Source: an uncultured euryarchaeote
GTDB lineage: Archaea > Thermoplasmatota > Poseidoniia > Poseidoniales > Poseidoniaceae
Direction: 5' to 3'
DNA: 40,758 bases
Assembly (NCBI GenBank): GCA_937894115.1
Contig: CALBFP010000042.1
Location: 1-40,758, forward strand
The notes under the pieces are model-generated. The model saw only the letters and a list, made by a program, of their open reading frames with translations. It did no database searches and had not been told where the DNA came from. Of the stretch, positions 32,362 to 39,926 are shown piece by piece. The position numbers and the translations under genes are program-made. Numbering within the stretch: position 1 is the first letter of the stretch; each line of letters starts with the position of its first letter.

Positions 32362-33996
32362 TCAAACCGCAGAGGATGGGGGTAAAATCCAGTTTCCGGA
32401 TGGTCCTTTACGCAGCGCTAATGTTGCACAGGTACCATCATGGAAAATCAGGTTGTGGTGAAGTTGTTCATCATCGGACTGGGGGAAATCTGAGCGCTGA
32501 TGAAGGCCACGAGATTCGGTTCGTCGTAATGCAGATTGAACATAGGCCAAAGCCATGCGTATAGCGGATTGAATGCGTAGGATTTCCAAGAGATTTTGAT
32601 TTGCAATCAGTGATGTCTGATCGCAATACAATTGTTCGCTCTGAACGGATAGTTGTTCCAGCACTTCAAGGGCTTGTTCATAATCTGAGGCTACGGTTGC
32701 AGGCGTTTGTAAGGAAGTCAGAATCTCCTTGAGGCGGGTGACAACTGGATTAAGACGTTGAACCGCACCCTCCGTTTCTTCGCCGAGCATACTCAATTCT
32801 GCCTCAGCAAGTCCAAATGCTTCTTCAAGCTTTGCGGTGCCAGTAAATTTGCGTTTCACAATCCAATCTGCGGCATGTGATCCAGCTGCTTCCCCGCCAG
32901 CAATTGCATCGAGGAGGCGATTGCCTTGGAGGACATCTGCTCCATGAAAACCGCTGGATGAGGCGGATCCCGCAGCATAAAGTCCTGTGAACCAACGGGC
33001 CCAAGATTGGAGAACAACTCTACCGTTTTCATCAACTGGGAGGCCCCCCAACGTGTAGTTTGGAATTGGTGCGACTTCAATGGTTTGGCGATTCATGTCA
33101 ATTCCTGTTCGTTGTTTGACGTTGTCAAATAAGATCGTCCACCAATCGGCATGCTCTCCAAGATTTCGTGCATCGAGAACGGTCACTCCTGCTTCATGCA
33201 TCTTGGAGCATATTTCCGATGTCGGCGTGCTTGGTGAAGTTTCTAAGGCTGTTCCTGAAGGGGTGTGGAGGGTGGCTCCATCGGAAAGAATGGATTGAGG
33301 AATAACGAGGTTTGTTCCAACAACTCCAAGTGGGGTTTCTGAAATAAACTCCATATTTCGTAATGGGGCACCAGCACGGTGTGCAAAATCCATCCCAAGA
33401 GATGCGGAGCCGCTGGTAAATGCGCCTTCAAATCCACCGTCTGCGACAATAAGTGCTTTGCATTGAATGGAAAGGATTCGCCCGTTCAACATGTCTAAGG
33501 CGATCAACCCATTGATTGAAAATTCCGTATGCATTAACTCGAGAGGAATCTGGTCGCCACGTCGAGTAACCCCGTGTTTCATACACTGTTCCTCTAACAC
33601 CTGTTGTATTTCTCTAACAGTTGAATCTCCTGCGTTGCACAGGCGCGGCTTGGAATGTCCTGATGCATAATGGCCTTTGACGATGCCTTTTGCATCGCGG
33701 CGAAAATTTACGCCTCGGCGCTCAAGAAGGTCTACAATTCTCAAAGCCTTCGTTGTATGGCTCGCTACAATGTCTTGATCGCATAAAAAAACGCCCGTTT
33801 TGATGGTGTCTTCCCGATGCCCGCGATTGCTCTCTTCTTGGATGTGGCAGGCGATTCCACTCATTGCATCCATCCCTCCGTCACCAAGACCTGAAGAGCT
33901 CATCAACAGAACACTGGCTCCATCTTTGGATGCTTGTGCGGCGGCGGACAACGCTGCAGGGCCATCGCCCAGAACCACAACATCCCATGCTTCCAT
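32362..33996 (-). CDS. degenerate SdhA/NadB-like FAD flavoprotein
   Basis: A 544-aa member of the succinate dehydrogenase/fumarate reductase/L-aspartate oxidase flavoprotein family. It has the FAD Rossmann start VVVLGDGPAALSAAA (residues 7-20), a late FAD loop GLYAAGSASSSGFHGADVLQ then GNRLLDAIAGGEAAG, YTLGGLPVDENGRV, and the C-terminal ESRGLHQRSDFPQSDD block. The capping-domain active site is altered: the HPTG motif reads SETPLG (219-224), the SHTxAAQGG flavinylation loop reads SSGLGDGGMDA, and the RGEGG catalytic segment is missing. FAD binding is likely but fumarate/succinate chemistry is doubtful. No sdhB, sdhC or sdhD is nearby. It heads a run with HIT, acyltransferase and DUF2299-like genes. 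Confidence 0.8.
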   Translation of the reverse strand: MEAWDVVVLGDGPAALSAAAQASKDGASVLLMSSSGLGDGGMDAMSGIACHIQEESNRGHREDTIKTGVFLCDQDIVASHTTKALRIVDLLERRGVNFRRDAKGIVKGHYASGHSKPRLCNAGDSTVREIQQVLEEQCMKHGVTRRGDQIPLELMHTEFSINGLIALDMLNGRILSIQCKALIVADGGFEGAFTSGSASLGMDFAHRAGAPLRNMEFISETPLGVVGTNLVIPQSILSDGATLHTPSGTALETSPSTPTSEICSKMHEAGVTVLDARNLGEHADWWTILFDNVKQRTGIDMNRQTIEVAPIPNYTLGGLPVDENGRVVLQSWARWFTGLYAAGSASSSGFHGADVLQGNRLLDAIAGGEAAGSHAADWIVKRKFTGTAKLEEAFGLAEAELSMLGEETEGAVQRLNPVVTRLKEILTSLQTPATVASDYEQALEVLEQLSVQSEQLYCDQTSLIANQNLLEILRIQSAIRMALAYVQSALRRTESRGLHQRSDFPQSDDEQLHHNLIFHDGTCATLALRKGPSGNWILPPSSAV

Positions 33997-34063
33997 ACCG
34001 AATCCCCAGTGTTCTAGCCGATGTTAAACCCCGCAATAAGCAAAGCGCTTCTGTTCCTATTAC

Positions 34064-35677
34064 TCAATTACTGGAAAAGGCGGGAAGGTCCAATTCTGAG
34101 AAGCGTCGAACGCGAAGCAATTGACGAATTCGTTCAATACGTTGCCGATTTTCCCGAGGTAGTACGTTCGTCCTTACAATTCGTGATCCTAATACTAAAT
34201 TGTCGTCATCCCTAAGAGTAACTTGTACTTGTGCATCACCTTTGAAGCCTCGATCCCATGCAACGTTAACCCACAAGACAACAGTACGCTCAAGATATCG
34301 GGGCAGCCAACTCAACACATCGTCTTCCGATGAATTGCTAAGTTCAATCGCCTTGAGTGGCGGGGGGCATGGCGCCAATTCAAATCGATGGTCAATGGAT
34401 TGAGGTTCTCCACCCGGTACTTGGACTTCGACACGAACGTGGGTTGCGTCAAATGTCTGATTGTTGAGAACGATAAAGAGACTTCCAGATCCATCATAAC
34501 ATGTTGAATCAAGTGAAATGTCCATCCTCCATGGAGAAAGGAGAATTTCTGAAGCACCGGAAAGAAAGTCGTTCTGAAGTCGTTCAAAGAGTCTAAAAGC
34601 GCCTGGTTGCCAAGCCCTTGCGTGTTCGAGGGTACGTTGAATTGTACGCCAGTTAAAGAATGATTCTTCTGAAAGCAGGATTCGTTCTATGGCATCTGGA
34701 GACATGAAATCCCGAAGTGATTCAAAGACTTCTGTATCGGTAATGATGTCGTTTGCATTCAAATGAAGTAGGAACAACAGGCGTTCTCTTGCTTGGATAG
34801 GATCTGTTCCTGGCAAAATCTGTTCATGAAAACGATGTTCCCATTCGCCCCACTCAATTTGTGAATCAGGATCCAAATGTGATTGCAACAACTGCCCGAG
34901 AGGGGAACCCAATTGTGTGGGGTGATGTGTCGGAGCGTAGTGAATAAGTAAAGGCATTGAGTCTGCCTGAAGACGGATGTAGTACGTGGTGAGAATGGAG
35001 TGAATGCTCAATCCAATCCCTGCCGTCATCGAAATTAACAGCAGTAAATTCCACGCAGGGGAACCCGGTGTAATCAACATTGAGAGGAACAACGCCAGCA
35101 GCGACGTTGTTGCCAAGAACGCGCTGATGTAGTTTTGGCGCCGTCCATCGCGAAGCCCTTCAAGTACCCGATCCATCCCTGGCTGTGCTCTTAGGGTGTG
35201 ACGTTTCCCGTCACCGAAACCACCTTGTTCGCGCAGAGAGATTTTCGCCTCCACTGCGGACCATGTTGCCTCACTTCCAGCAATTGGTGGCACGAACGCA
35301 GCCAAAACGGGAATCAACCATATTGCGAGGATGAGCAATGGTGTTTTGTAAGGAAAAATTGTCGAATCGATCACAAACAGGACAGCCGTTGTTGCAATTC
35401 CGAGGCCTACCACATTACGAAAAGCGAGGAAGAAGGTGTTGTTTGCAATTTGACCGCTCTTCATCCTGAACATCTCGCTCTTCTGCCACGCTTCACGCGT
35501 TCGTTCCAAAGGATCCTCACTTCTTGAGAACCCATGTCCATATGGATCAGGCAGGGATTTGAGGGTTCGCCGTGTTCGAGCAACGATGGATTCTTCTTCG
35601 GGTTCCATCGCACTCATGACAACCATGCGCAGCCCACATATCTCTTCTTCGCTGGTCTCACACTCAAATAAGCGCAT
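34064..35677 (-). CDS. large membrane protein of unknown function
   Basis: Up to 537 aa. Two hydrophobic hairpins are visible: near 90-135 (FRNVVGLGIATTAVLFVI and TPLLILAIWLIPVLAAFV) and near 185-235 (ISAFLATTSLLALFLSMLI and LLLLISMTAGIGLSIHSIL). The remaining 300 residues are soluble: a helical part and then a beta-rich part with strands such as SGSLFIVLNNQTFDATHVRV and AQVQVTLRDDDNLVLGSRIV, ending in a basic helix. No family is recognised. The ATG at 35677 lies four bases past the 3' end of tRNA-Arg; ATGs at 35617 and 35608 (MEPEEES) are alternatives. Confidence 0.6.
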   Translation of the reverse strand: MRLFECETSEEEICGLRMVVMSAMEPEEESIVARTRRTLKSLPDPYGHGFSRSEDPLERTREAWQKSEMFRMKSGQIANNTFFLAFRNVVGLGIATTAVLFVIDSTIFPYKTPLLILAIWLIPVLAAFVPPIAGSEATWSAVEAKISLREQGGFGDGKRHTLRAQPGMDRVLEGLRDGRRQNYISAFLATTSLLALFLSMLITPGSPAWNLLLLISMTAGIGLSIHSILTTYYIRLQADSMPLLIHYAPTHHPTQLGSPLGQLLQSHLDPDSQIEWGEWEHRFHEQILPGTDPIQARERLLFLLHLNANDIITDTEVFESLRDFMSPDAIERILLSEESFFNWRTIQRTLEHARAWQPGAFRLFERLQNDFLSGASEILLSPWRMDISLDSTCYDGSGSLFIVLNNQTFDATHVRVEVQVPGGEPQSIDHRFELAPCPPPLKAIELSNSSEDDVLSWLPRYLERTVVLWVNVAWDRGFKGDAQVQVTLRDDDNLVLGSRIVRTNVLPRENRQRIERIRQLLRVRRFSELDLPAFSSN

Positions 35678-35681
35678 AAAG

Positions 35682-35755
35682 CGGGCGTGGCAGGATTCGA
35701 ACCCGCGATCTTCGGCTTAGGAGGCCGACGCATTATCCAGCTGTGCTACACGCCC
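35682..35755 (-). tRNA. tRNA-Arg (anticodon CCT)
   Basis: On the minus strand the acceptor stem is GGGCGTG/CACGCCC with discriminator G. The anticodon stem TCGGC/GCCGA encloses the loop CTCCTAA, with anticodon CCT reading AGG. The T arm GCGGGTTCGAATCCTGC is canonical. CCA is not encoded and no intron is present. It lies 31 bases after the RFC-like gene and 4 bases before the next ATG on the same strand, so it may be cut out of a longer transcript. Confidence 0.95.
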
Positions 35756-35786
35756 AGCGTTGCCAAAACGCCCTCTCTGATGGAGA

Positions 35787-36911
35787 TTACTGTTGTCGTA
35801 TTGCTGCGAAAGCATGCAGCATTTGTTCAATTTGGATGCGCCCTTGAGAGGATCGGCGAAGCCGCACATCACAATCCGCTATGGCTCCAAGTGCTGCGTT
35901 CAGTTGTTCTTCTGGAAGATTAAGCCGTCCCCCTGTAAGAACCTGATGCGCTTGCTCAACAACATCTTCAGCTTCGAGGCTCTGTTGAGAGATTATATCA
36001 TCGTAGATTCCGAGTGCTCCCTTGAGCTTCCGGACGTTCTTGTAGCCTTCCTTCTCCCATCGCCAATCGACGACCTGCCCCCTGAGTGCTGCTTCTATCA
36101 TCCGTTGTACCTCATTCGTTGAAATCATTGTGAGCAGACGGTGAAGATTTGCTCGCTCTCCAAGTAAATTACGTAATGCAAGGACTTCGGTTGTAAAAAT
36201 GGCCTTGCGCAAGTTACCTTCAGAAATGTGCGCAATGTCACCGAGAATTCCGCGTACTGCTTGAACGCCTTCTGCTTCGCAAAGTTCCTTCAATCGGGCT
36301 TCGATTCGTCTTCTTGGTACTGCTGTAAGACGAAGGTGTTGCATCCGACTACGAAGTGCGTCGATCATTCTGGAAGGTGTTTGCGCAGTGAAGATAAAGC
36401 GGGAGGTTTGGCTTGTAGCCTCCATCATCCGGCGCAGGAGTGGTTGCCTTTTATGGCCGAGATAATCTGCATCTTCGATGATGATGATTCTCGAAATGTG
36501 GACTCTGTTTTGGCTTCCACGTTCAGACTCATGCCCTGCTGGAGCGACATCCTCTTCAGAAACACGTGAGAATGTTGAGTCGAAGGCATCGAGAGAAGTG
36601 CGGCTGGCGAGCGTATCGCTTGAATCCTTTCCACCCGGTCGAAGAAAGGACTCAAAGGCGGCCATTGCACCGGCTGACCTTACCAAATCTTTTGCCTGCA
36701 AGACATGCGTGGTAGAACGCCAAGCGGGACCAAGCACCTGGCGAACGATGAGGTTCCACGTGGCTGTTTTACCGGAACCGGGTGGTCCCGAAATAAGGAG
36801 ATGAGGGGGGTTGGCTTGAAGCGAAACCCTTTCAATCGTCTCAAGCGTTGATTCATCGAGCGCCAACTCCGAGAAACGACGAGGAGGATACTTCTCAAGC
36901 CAACTCGCCAT
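35787..36911 (-). CDS. divergent RFC-type clamp-loader AAA+ ATPase
   Basis: A 374-aa AAA+ protein of the replication factor C family. The start WLEKYPPRRFSELAL matches RFC box II, Walker A GPPGSGKT is at 42-49, Walker B is IIIIEDADYL (EDAD at 146-149 instead of DEAD), and sensor/arginine-finger sequence SRMIDALRSRMQ stands where RFC has SxIxxPLxSRC, so the SRC box reads SRM. An insertion of roughly 45 residues (95-140) precedes Walker B. The C-terminal helical collar domain follows. RFC loads PCNA onto primed DNA. The changes suggest an extra or specialised subunit rather than the main small subunit, but this cannot be settled here. It lies 43 bases downstream of rpoP. Confidence 0.85.
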   Translation of the reverse strand: MASWLEKYPPRRFSELALDESTLETIERVSLQANPPHLLISGPPGSGKTATWNLIVRQVLGPAWRSTTHVLQAKDLVRSAGAMAAFESFLRPGGKDSSDTLASRTSLDAFDSTFSRVSEEDVAPAGHESERGSQNRVHISRIIIIEDADYLGHKRQPLLRRMMEATSQTSRFIFTAQTPSRMIDALRSRMQHLRLTAVPRRRIEARLKELCEAEGVQAVRGILGDIAHISEGNLRKAIFTTEVLALRNLLGERANLHRLLTMISTNEVQRMIEAALRGQVVDWRWEKEGYKNVRKLKGALGIYDDIISQQSLEAEDVVEQAHQVLTGGRLNLPEEQLNAALGAIADCDVRLRRSSQGRIQIEQMLHAFAAIRQQ

Positions 36912-36954
36912 AGGCCTTATTCAACGACAAGGGTCTTTGACCATTTGCTTGGAC

Positions 36955-37116
36955 TTACTCTGCCTTGAGCGTCTTCTTCTTCTGATCTCCACTGCTTCGG
37001 CGGAGTTTCATGAATATCTTTGAGCCACAGTGACTGCAATGAATTCCGTTTCGCTCTCTGTCAAAGCTTTCGTGGGTGCCGCAGATTGCGCACTTGTAAT
37101 CTACAAGTTCCGACAT
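36955..37116 (-). CDS. rpoP: DNA-directed RNA polymerase subunit P (Rpo12/RpoP)
   Basis: A 53-aa zinc-ribbon protein, too short for many gene finders. It reads MSELVDYKCAICGTHESFD, then RERNGIHCSHCGSKIFMKLR and a Lys-rich end. The YKCxxCG ... CxxCGSxIxxKxR pattern is the Rpb12/RpoP signature, and the length is typical of the archaeal subunit, which tethers Rpo3/Rpo11 in the polymerase assembly platform. It lies 52 bases after the ubiquitin-like repeat gene and 43 bases before the RFC-like gene on the same strand. Confidence 0.93.
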   Translation of the reverse strand: MSELVDYKCAICGTHESFDRERNGIHCSHCGSKIFMKLRRSSGDQKKKTLKAE

Positions 37117-37168
37117 AAACTGTCCGACCTACCCATTGGTTTTGAACCTGTCCGTTGGTTTACCCAGC

Positions 37169-37789
37169 TTATTGGCCACCAACGAGTGGTCGCGTCATGC
37201 GAATCTCGGTCGCCTGACCAAGGTCTGTTTCCGCGATGGCGCTTGCAGCGATCATCTGACCGTCAACGAAAACCCAATTGTTGGCTTCCTTTGCGCTCGT
37301 TGCGATTTCTTCCTTGGTCATCTCGCAGACTGAGTGTCCTGAAGCGTCTGTAATCTGAACCGTGAAAGTCTCAGATCCACCAACGATGGATGGAACCAAT
37401 CTCAAGACGTTGTCTTGGCTGAGTTCGGTGTTCTCAATGGTTGCTGCATCAACCATTTGACCGTCAATGAAAAGCCAATTTGCATTGTTGCTCGTGAGTT
37501 TATCGCTGAGCTCTTGCTTGGTCATGAGGATGGATTCGTCACCCTCTCTGCTTGCAACAAGAACAGTGAAGGTTTCTCCACCTCCAACCATTCCAGGGTT
37601 GATTCGAATCTCTGTAGCATCGCTTAACTCGATGTTCTCGAGTTCTTCGACACTGACCATTTGTGAGTCGACAAACACCCATGTGTTTTCGTTTGCTGAC
37701 AACGTATCAACGATGTCTTTTCGAGTCATGAGTTCTTGCTCATGACCTGATTCTCGGGCTACGTGAACTGTGAATTTCTTATCCGACAT
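37169..37789 (-). CDS. tandem ubiquitin-like (beta-grasp) repeat protein, each unit ending in Gly-Gly
   Basis: A 206-aa protein made of three direct repeats of 67-68 residues with no linkers. Each unit has a first hairpin (FTVHVARESG, FTVLVASREG, FTVQITDASG), a helix after an MT/Lys turn, the block NTWVFVDSQMV, NWLFIDGQMV or NWVFVDGQMI, and a last strand ending in VGG (GG at 69-70, 137-138 and 204-205). One residue (Gln) follows the last GG. The order of elements, WxFxDGQ in the place of ubiquitin RLIFAGKQ, and the terminal GG match ubiquitin. The layout resembles a polyubiquitin precursor. The start is the ATG at 37789 after GAGGAAG; the longer frame to 38122 is antisense to guaAA. Conjugation or sulfur transfer is inference. 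Confidence 0.85.
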   Translation of the reverse strand: MSDKKFTVHVARESGHEQELMTRKDIVDTLSANENTWVFVDSQMVSVEELENIELSDATEIRINPGMVGGGETFTVLVASREGDESILMTKQELSDKLTSNNANWLFIDGQMVDAATIENTELSQDNVLRLVPSIVGGSETFTVQITDASGHSVCEMTKEEIATSAKEANNWVFVDGQMIAASAIAETDLGQATEIRMTRPLVGGQ

Positions 37790-37820
37790 TGTTCTTCCTC
37801 GCAATCTCTCAATATCCAGA

Positions 37821-37829
37821 GTATATGAA
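37821..37829. promoter_or_regulatory. shared TATA region between the ubiquitin-like repeat gene and guaAA
   Basis: GTATATGAA lies between the divergent starts. On the minus strand (TTCATATAC) it predicts a transcription start near 37800, with GAGGAAG (37794-37800) as Shine-Dalgarno before the ATG at 37789. On the plus strand TATATGAA predicts a start near 37850, 22-28 bases before the guaAA ATG. The box is symmetric enough to serve both; this is inference from spacing. Confidence 0.55.
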
Positions 37830-37871
37830 CGCGTCAAATTCGGCAGATTCAAGGATGTTCTCGAAACTCGT

Positions 37872-38471
37872 ATGAACATGGGCGGTGATGCACCTCTTGT
37901 CATCGATGTTGTTGACAACGGTGGACAGTGGACGCATCGAGAATGGAGAATGCTGAGGTATCTTAAAGTGGATACACAAATCATTCCAAACGATACACCC
38001 GTTGAACAGCTTCGAGAACTTGACGGCCTTGTCCTATCAGGCGGGGCCGCCCGCATTGGTTTGTCTGGAGAGCTTGGTAATTGTGCGGAATTCTTGAAAC
38101 TTGACATCCCCATTCTGGGCATCTGCGCAGGTCATCAGTTTATGGCACGCTTCTACGGTGGCGATGCAAGAGAATCGCCGATTCCCGAATTCGGTGCAAT
38201 GGAAATTCAACTCCATGATGGGGGTGGCAAAATCTTTGCTGGAACCTCGGAAACACAAACCGTTTGGGAATCCCACAACGATGAAGTTCACGTAGTCCCA
38301 GATGGTTTCTTTGTCACTGCGAGTAGTCCATCCTGTGAAGTCCAAGGCATGGAAAACAACGCTGGTGATCGATTTGGTTTGCAATTTCACCCCGAAGTGA
38401 ACGACTCTGAATACGGAAAAGAGATGTTTGAAAACTTCGTCGAAGTGTGTCGACAGGCTCGAAGCGATTAA
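37872..38471 (+). CDS. guaAA: GMP synthase, glutamine amidotransferase subunit
   Basis: A class I glutamine amidotransferase of about 199 aa that supplies ammonia to the separate archaeal GMP synthase ATP-pyrophosphatase subunit. The catalytic triad is Cys85 in GICAGHQF, plus His and Glu in LQFHPEV near 172-174. VIDVVDNGGQWTHREWR and GLVLSGGAARIG match the archaeal two-subunit GMP synthase type. Start ATG 37872 or 37878; the frame upstream to 37770 overlaps the divergent gene. Its partner PPase subunit is not in the window. Four bases overlap the convergent aldolase-fold gene. Confidence 0.92.
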   Translation: MNMGGDAPLVIDVVDNGGQWTHREWRMLRYLKVDTQIIPNDTPVEQLRELDGLVLSGGAARIGLSGELGNCAEFLKLDIPILGICAGHQFMARFYGGDARESPIPEFGAMEIQLHDGGGKIFAGTSETQTVWESHNDEVHVVPDGFFVTASSPSCEVQGMENNAGDRFGLQFHPEVNDSEYGKEMFENFVEVCRQARSD

Positions 38472-39895
38472 AGTTTCAAATTCGCTTGACGTGCGAGCAG
38501 TAGAATGTGCATAGAATGTTCAAGCATGGCTGCGTTTGCCATTGCTTGATCGAGATTGGCCCCCACTGCATAAGCGCCATGACCGCGCACAACAACGCAC
38601 CGCATTCCGCCTTGTTGCAGGGCTTCGGCGACTTGGCGAAGAAATTCTTCTTGTGCATCATCATCAGGGTCAACAATGACAACCTTGCCAATCTGTTCTC
38701 TTCCAAGTACGTCGATTGGTTGGACCAGTATCAAGTCTTTCTCGCAACTGGCGGCTGTTGTGTAGGGCCCTTGCATGTGAATGCAGGCAGCAGGTCCGCC
38801 AGTTACCAAAGCAACTGAGGCAAGGAGGACTTCATGAACCTTCCAATCGGTTATGGAACCCCTCGGAGAATCGCCCCCCAGACGTCCTCCAATAATGCCT
38901 CGATCGTCAAGTCTTGCTAACATTGTTGAGTGGCGTGTACTGATCATCAACCCAGGTTCATCGGGATGGAGCATTGAAATGGACCCCATTGCTCCTTTCA
39001 CCAAGCCTTCTCGACTCAGTTGACGCCCCATACGAGCAAAATCCGCAACGAGATGGGGTGGCACAACGATGTTATCGAGAACAACAGGTGGCATGGGAAC
39101 TTCTTCGATTTCTTCGATAATTTCTGCAGCGCCCACTAGACTTCCACGCAAACGTTCAATCTCTGCGGTTAATCGGGCTATTTCCATCTCGCGTTCAACA
39201 TCATCAGATGATTCGTCCGATAATGGTTCTAAATTCGCTTCGTCTGAATCTTCCGGTTCGGTCGGTTCCGATTCTGCAGGTGATTGTGGCGCATTCGCCG
39301 ATTGCTCAGATGAGTCTGTCTCTGAATCGGCTGACGTTTCCGATGACCCAGCGTCTTCATCTTCCAACGCTTCTTCTTCTGCAGTTACTTCCAGCTCTTC
39401 AACAACTTCGTTTTCTTCTTCGGTACTGGAAGGTTCTTCTGTGGTTGTCTCGGGCGACTCTGCTGTTTCTTCAGAATCATCATTCTCTTCAGTCGTTTTT
39501 TCCTTTTCTTCAGCTGATGGCTCGGTTGGTGGTCCTGTTGGTGGACCTCCGGGCGGTCCTGTTGGTGGTCCCGTTGGCGGGCCTCCGGGCGGCCCTGTTG
39601 GTGGCCCTGTTGGTGGGCCTCCTAGTGGTCCTGTTGGTGGCCCTGTAGGTGGGCCTCCTGGCGGTCCTGTTGATGGCCCCTCAGTTGGACCGGGCGATGG
39701 TTCTGAGGGAGGTTCTGCAGAAGGTTCTGTGGATGTGTCTGATGGCGATTCCGCTGGCGGACCAGACGGGACTTCGGAAGGAAGGGTTGCTTCAATGCCC
39801 TCCATGGCGCCAAATGCACCGTCAAGCATTGATCCCAGAGCGGCTTCCTCTGCTTGTTCTCGGGCTGCTTCTGCGGAGGTTTTCTTGGTCGCCAT
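38468..39895 (-). CDS. class II aldolase/adducin-fold protein with long Pro/Gly and acidic N-terminal region
   Basis: 475 aa. Residues 40-125 are Pro-rich with a 12-residue GGPPTGPPTGPP repeat; 125-235 are Glu/Asp/Ser-rich; a coiled coil lies at 234-256 (VEREMEIARLTAEIERLR). The class II aldolase/adducin fold runs from about 280 to the end: ISTRHSTMLARLDD, ACIHMQGPYTTAAS, and VVRGHGAYAVGANLDQAM. Aldolases bind zinc with HxH plus a distal His; here the pair is H373-M-Q375, so one ligand is lost while His439 remains. This suggests a non-aldolase or scaffolding role, as in adducin, or a divergent enzyme. Start ATG 39895 lies shortly after GAGGTTAG (39904-39911). Confidence 0.8.
   Translation of the reverse strand: MATKKTSAEAAREQAEEAALGSMLDGAFGAMEGIEATLPSEVPSGPPAESPSDTSTEPSAEPPSEPSPGPTEGPSTGPPGGPPTGPPTGPLGGPPTGPPTGPPGGPPTGPPTGPPGGPPTGPPTEPSAEEKEKTTEENDDSEETAESPETTTEEPSSTEEENEVVEELEVTAEEEALEDEDAGSSETSADSETDSSEQSANAPQSPAESEPTEPEDSDEANLEPLSDESSDDVEREMEIARLTAEIERLRGSLVGAAEIIEEIEEVPMPPVVLDNIVVPPHLVADFARMGRQLSREGLVKGAMGSISMLHPDEPGLMISTRHSTMLARLDDRGIIGGRLGGDSPRGSITDWKVHEVLLASVALVTGGPAACIHMQGPYTTAASCEKDLILVQPIDVLGREQIGKVVIVDPDDDAQEEFLRQVAEALQQGGMRCVVVRGHGAYAVGANLDQAMANAAMLEHSMHILLLARQANLKL
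39524..39673 (-). repeat. 36-base coding minisatellite (GGPPTGPPTGPP)
   Basis: About four imperfect copies of a 36-base unit, with shorter 9-18 base subrepeats of ggtggtcctgtt type, encode the Pro/Gly region of the aldolase-fold protein. Copies differ mainly at third codon positions. The repeat stays in frame with the gene and is bounded by ordinary sequence. Confidence 0.85.
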
Positions 39896-39926
39896 GGCCG
39901 TCCCTAACCTCGCGAAACCTCGCGGC

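Noticed and set aside
37790-38122. Upstream extension of the ubiquitin-like repeat gene to 38122
   Set aside because: The extension is antisense to guaAA, is Ser/Arg/Pro-rich without strands, and the ATG at 37789 has a Shine-Dalgarno and fits the repeat boundary.
39524-39673. Regular repeats that could suggest a CRISPR array
   Set aside because: Units are contiguous, in frame and code for GGPPTGPPTGPP; there are no unique spacers.
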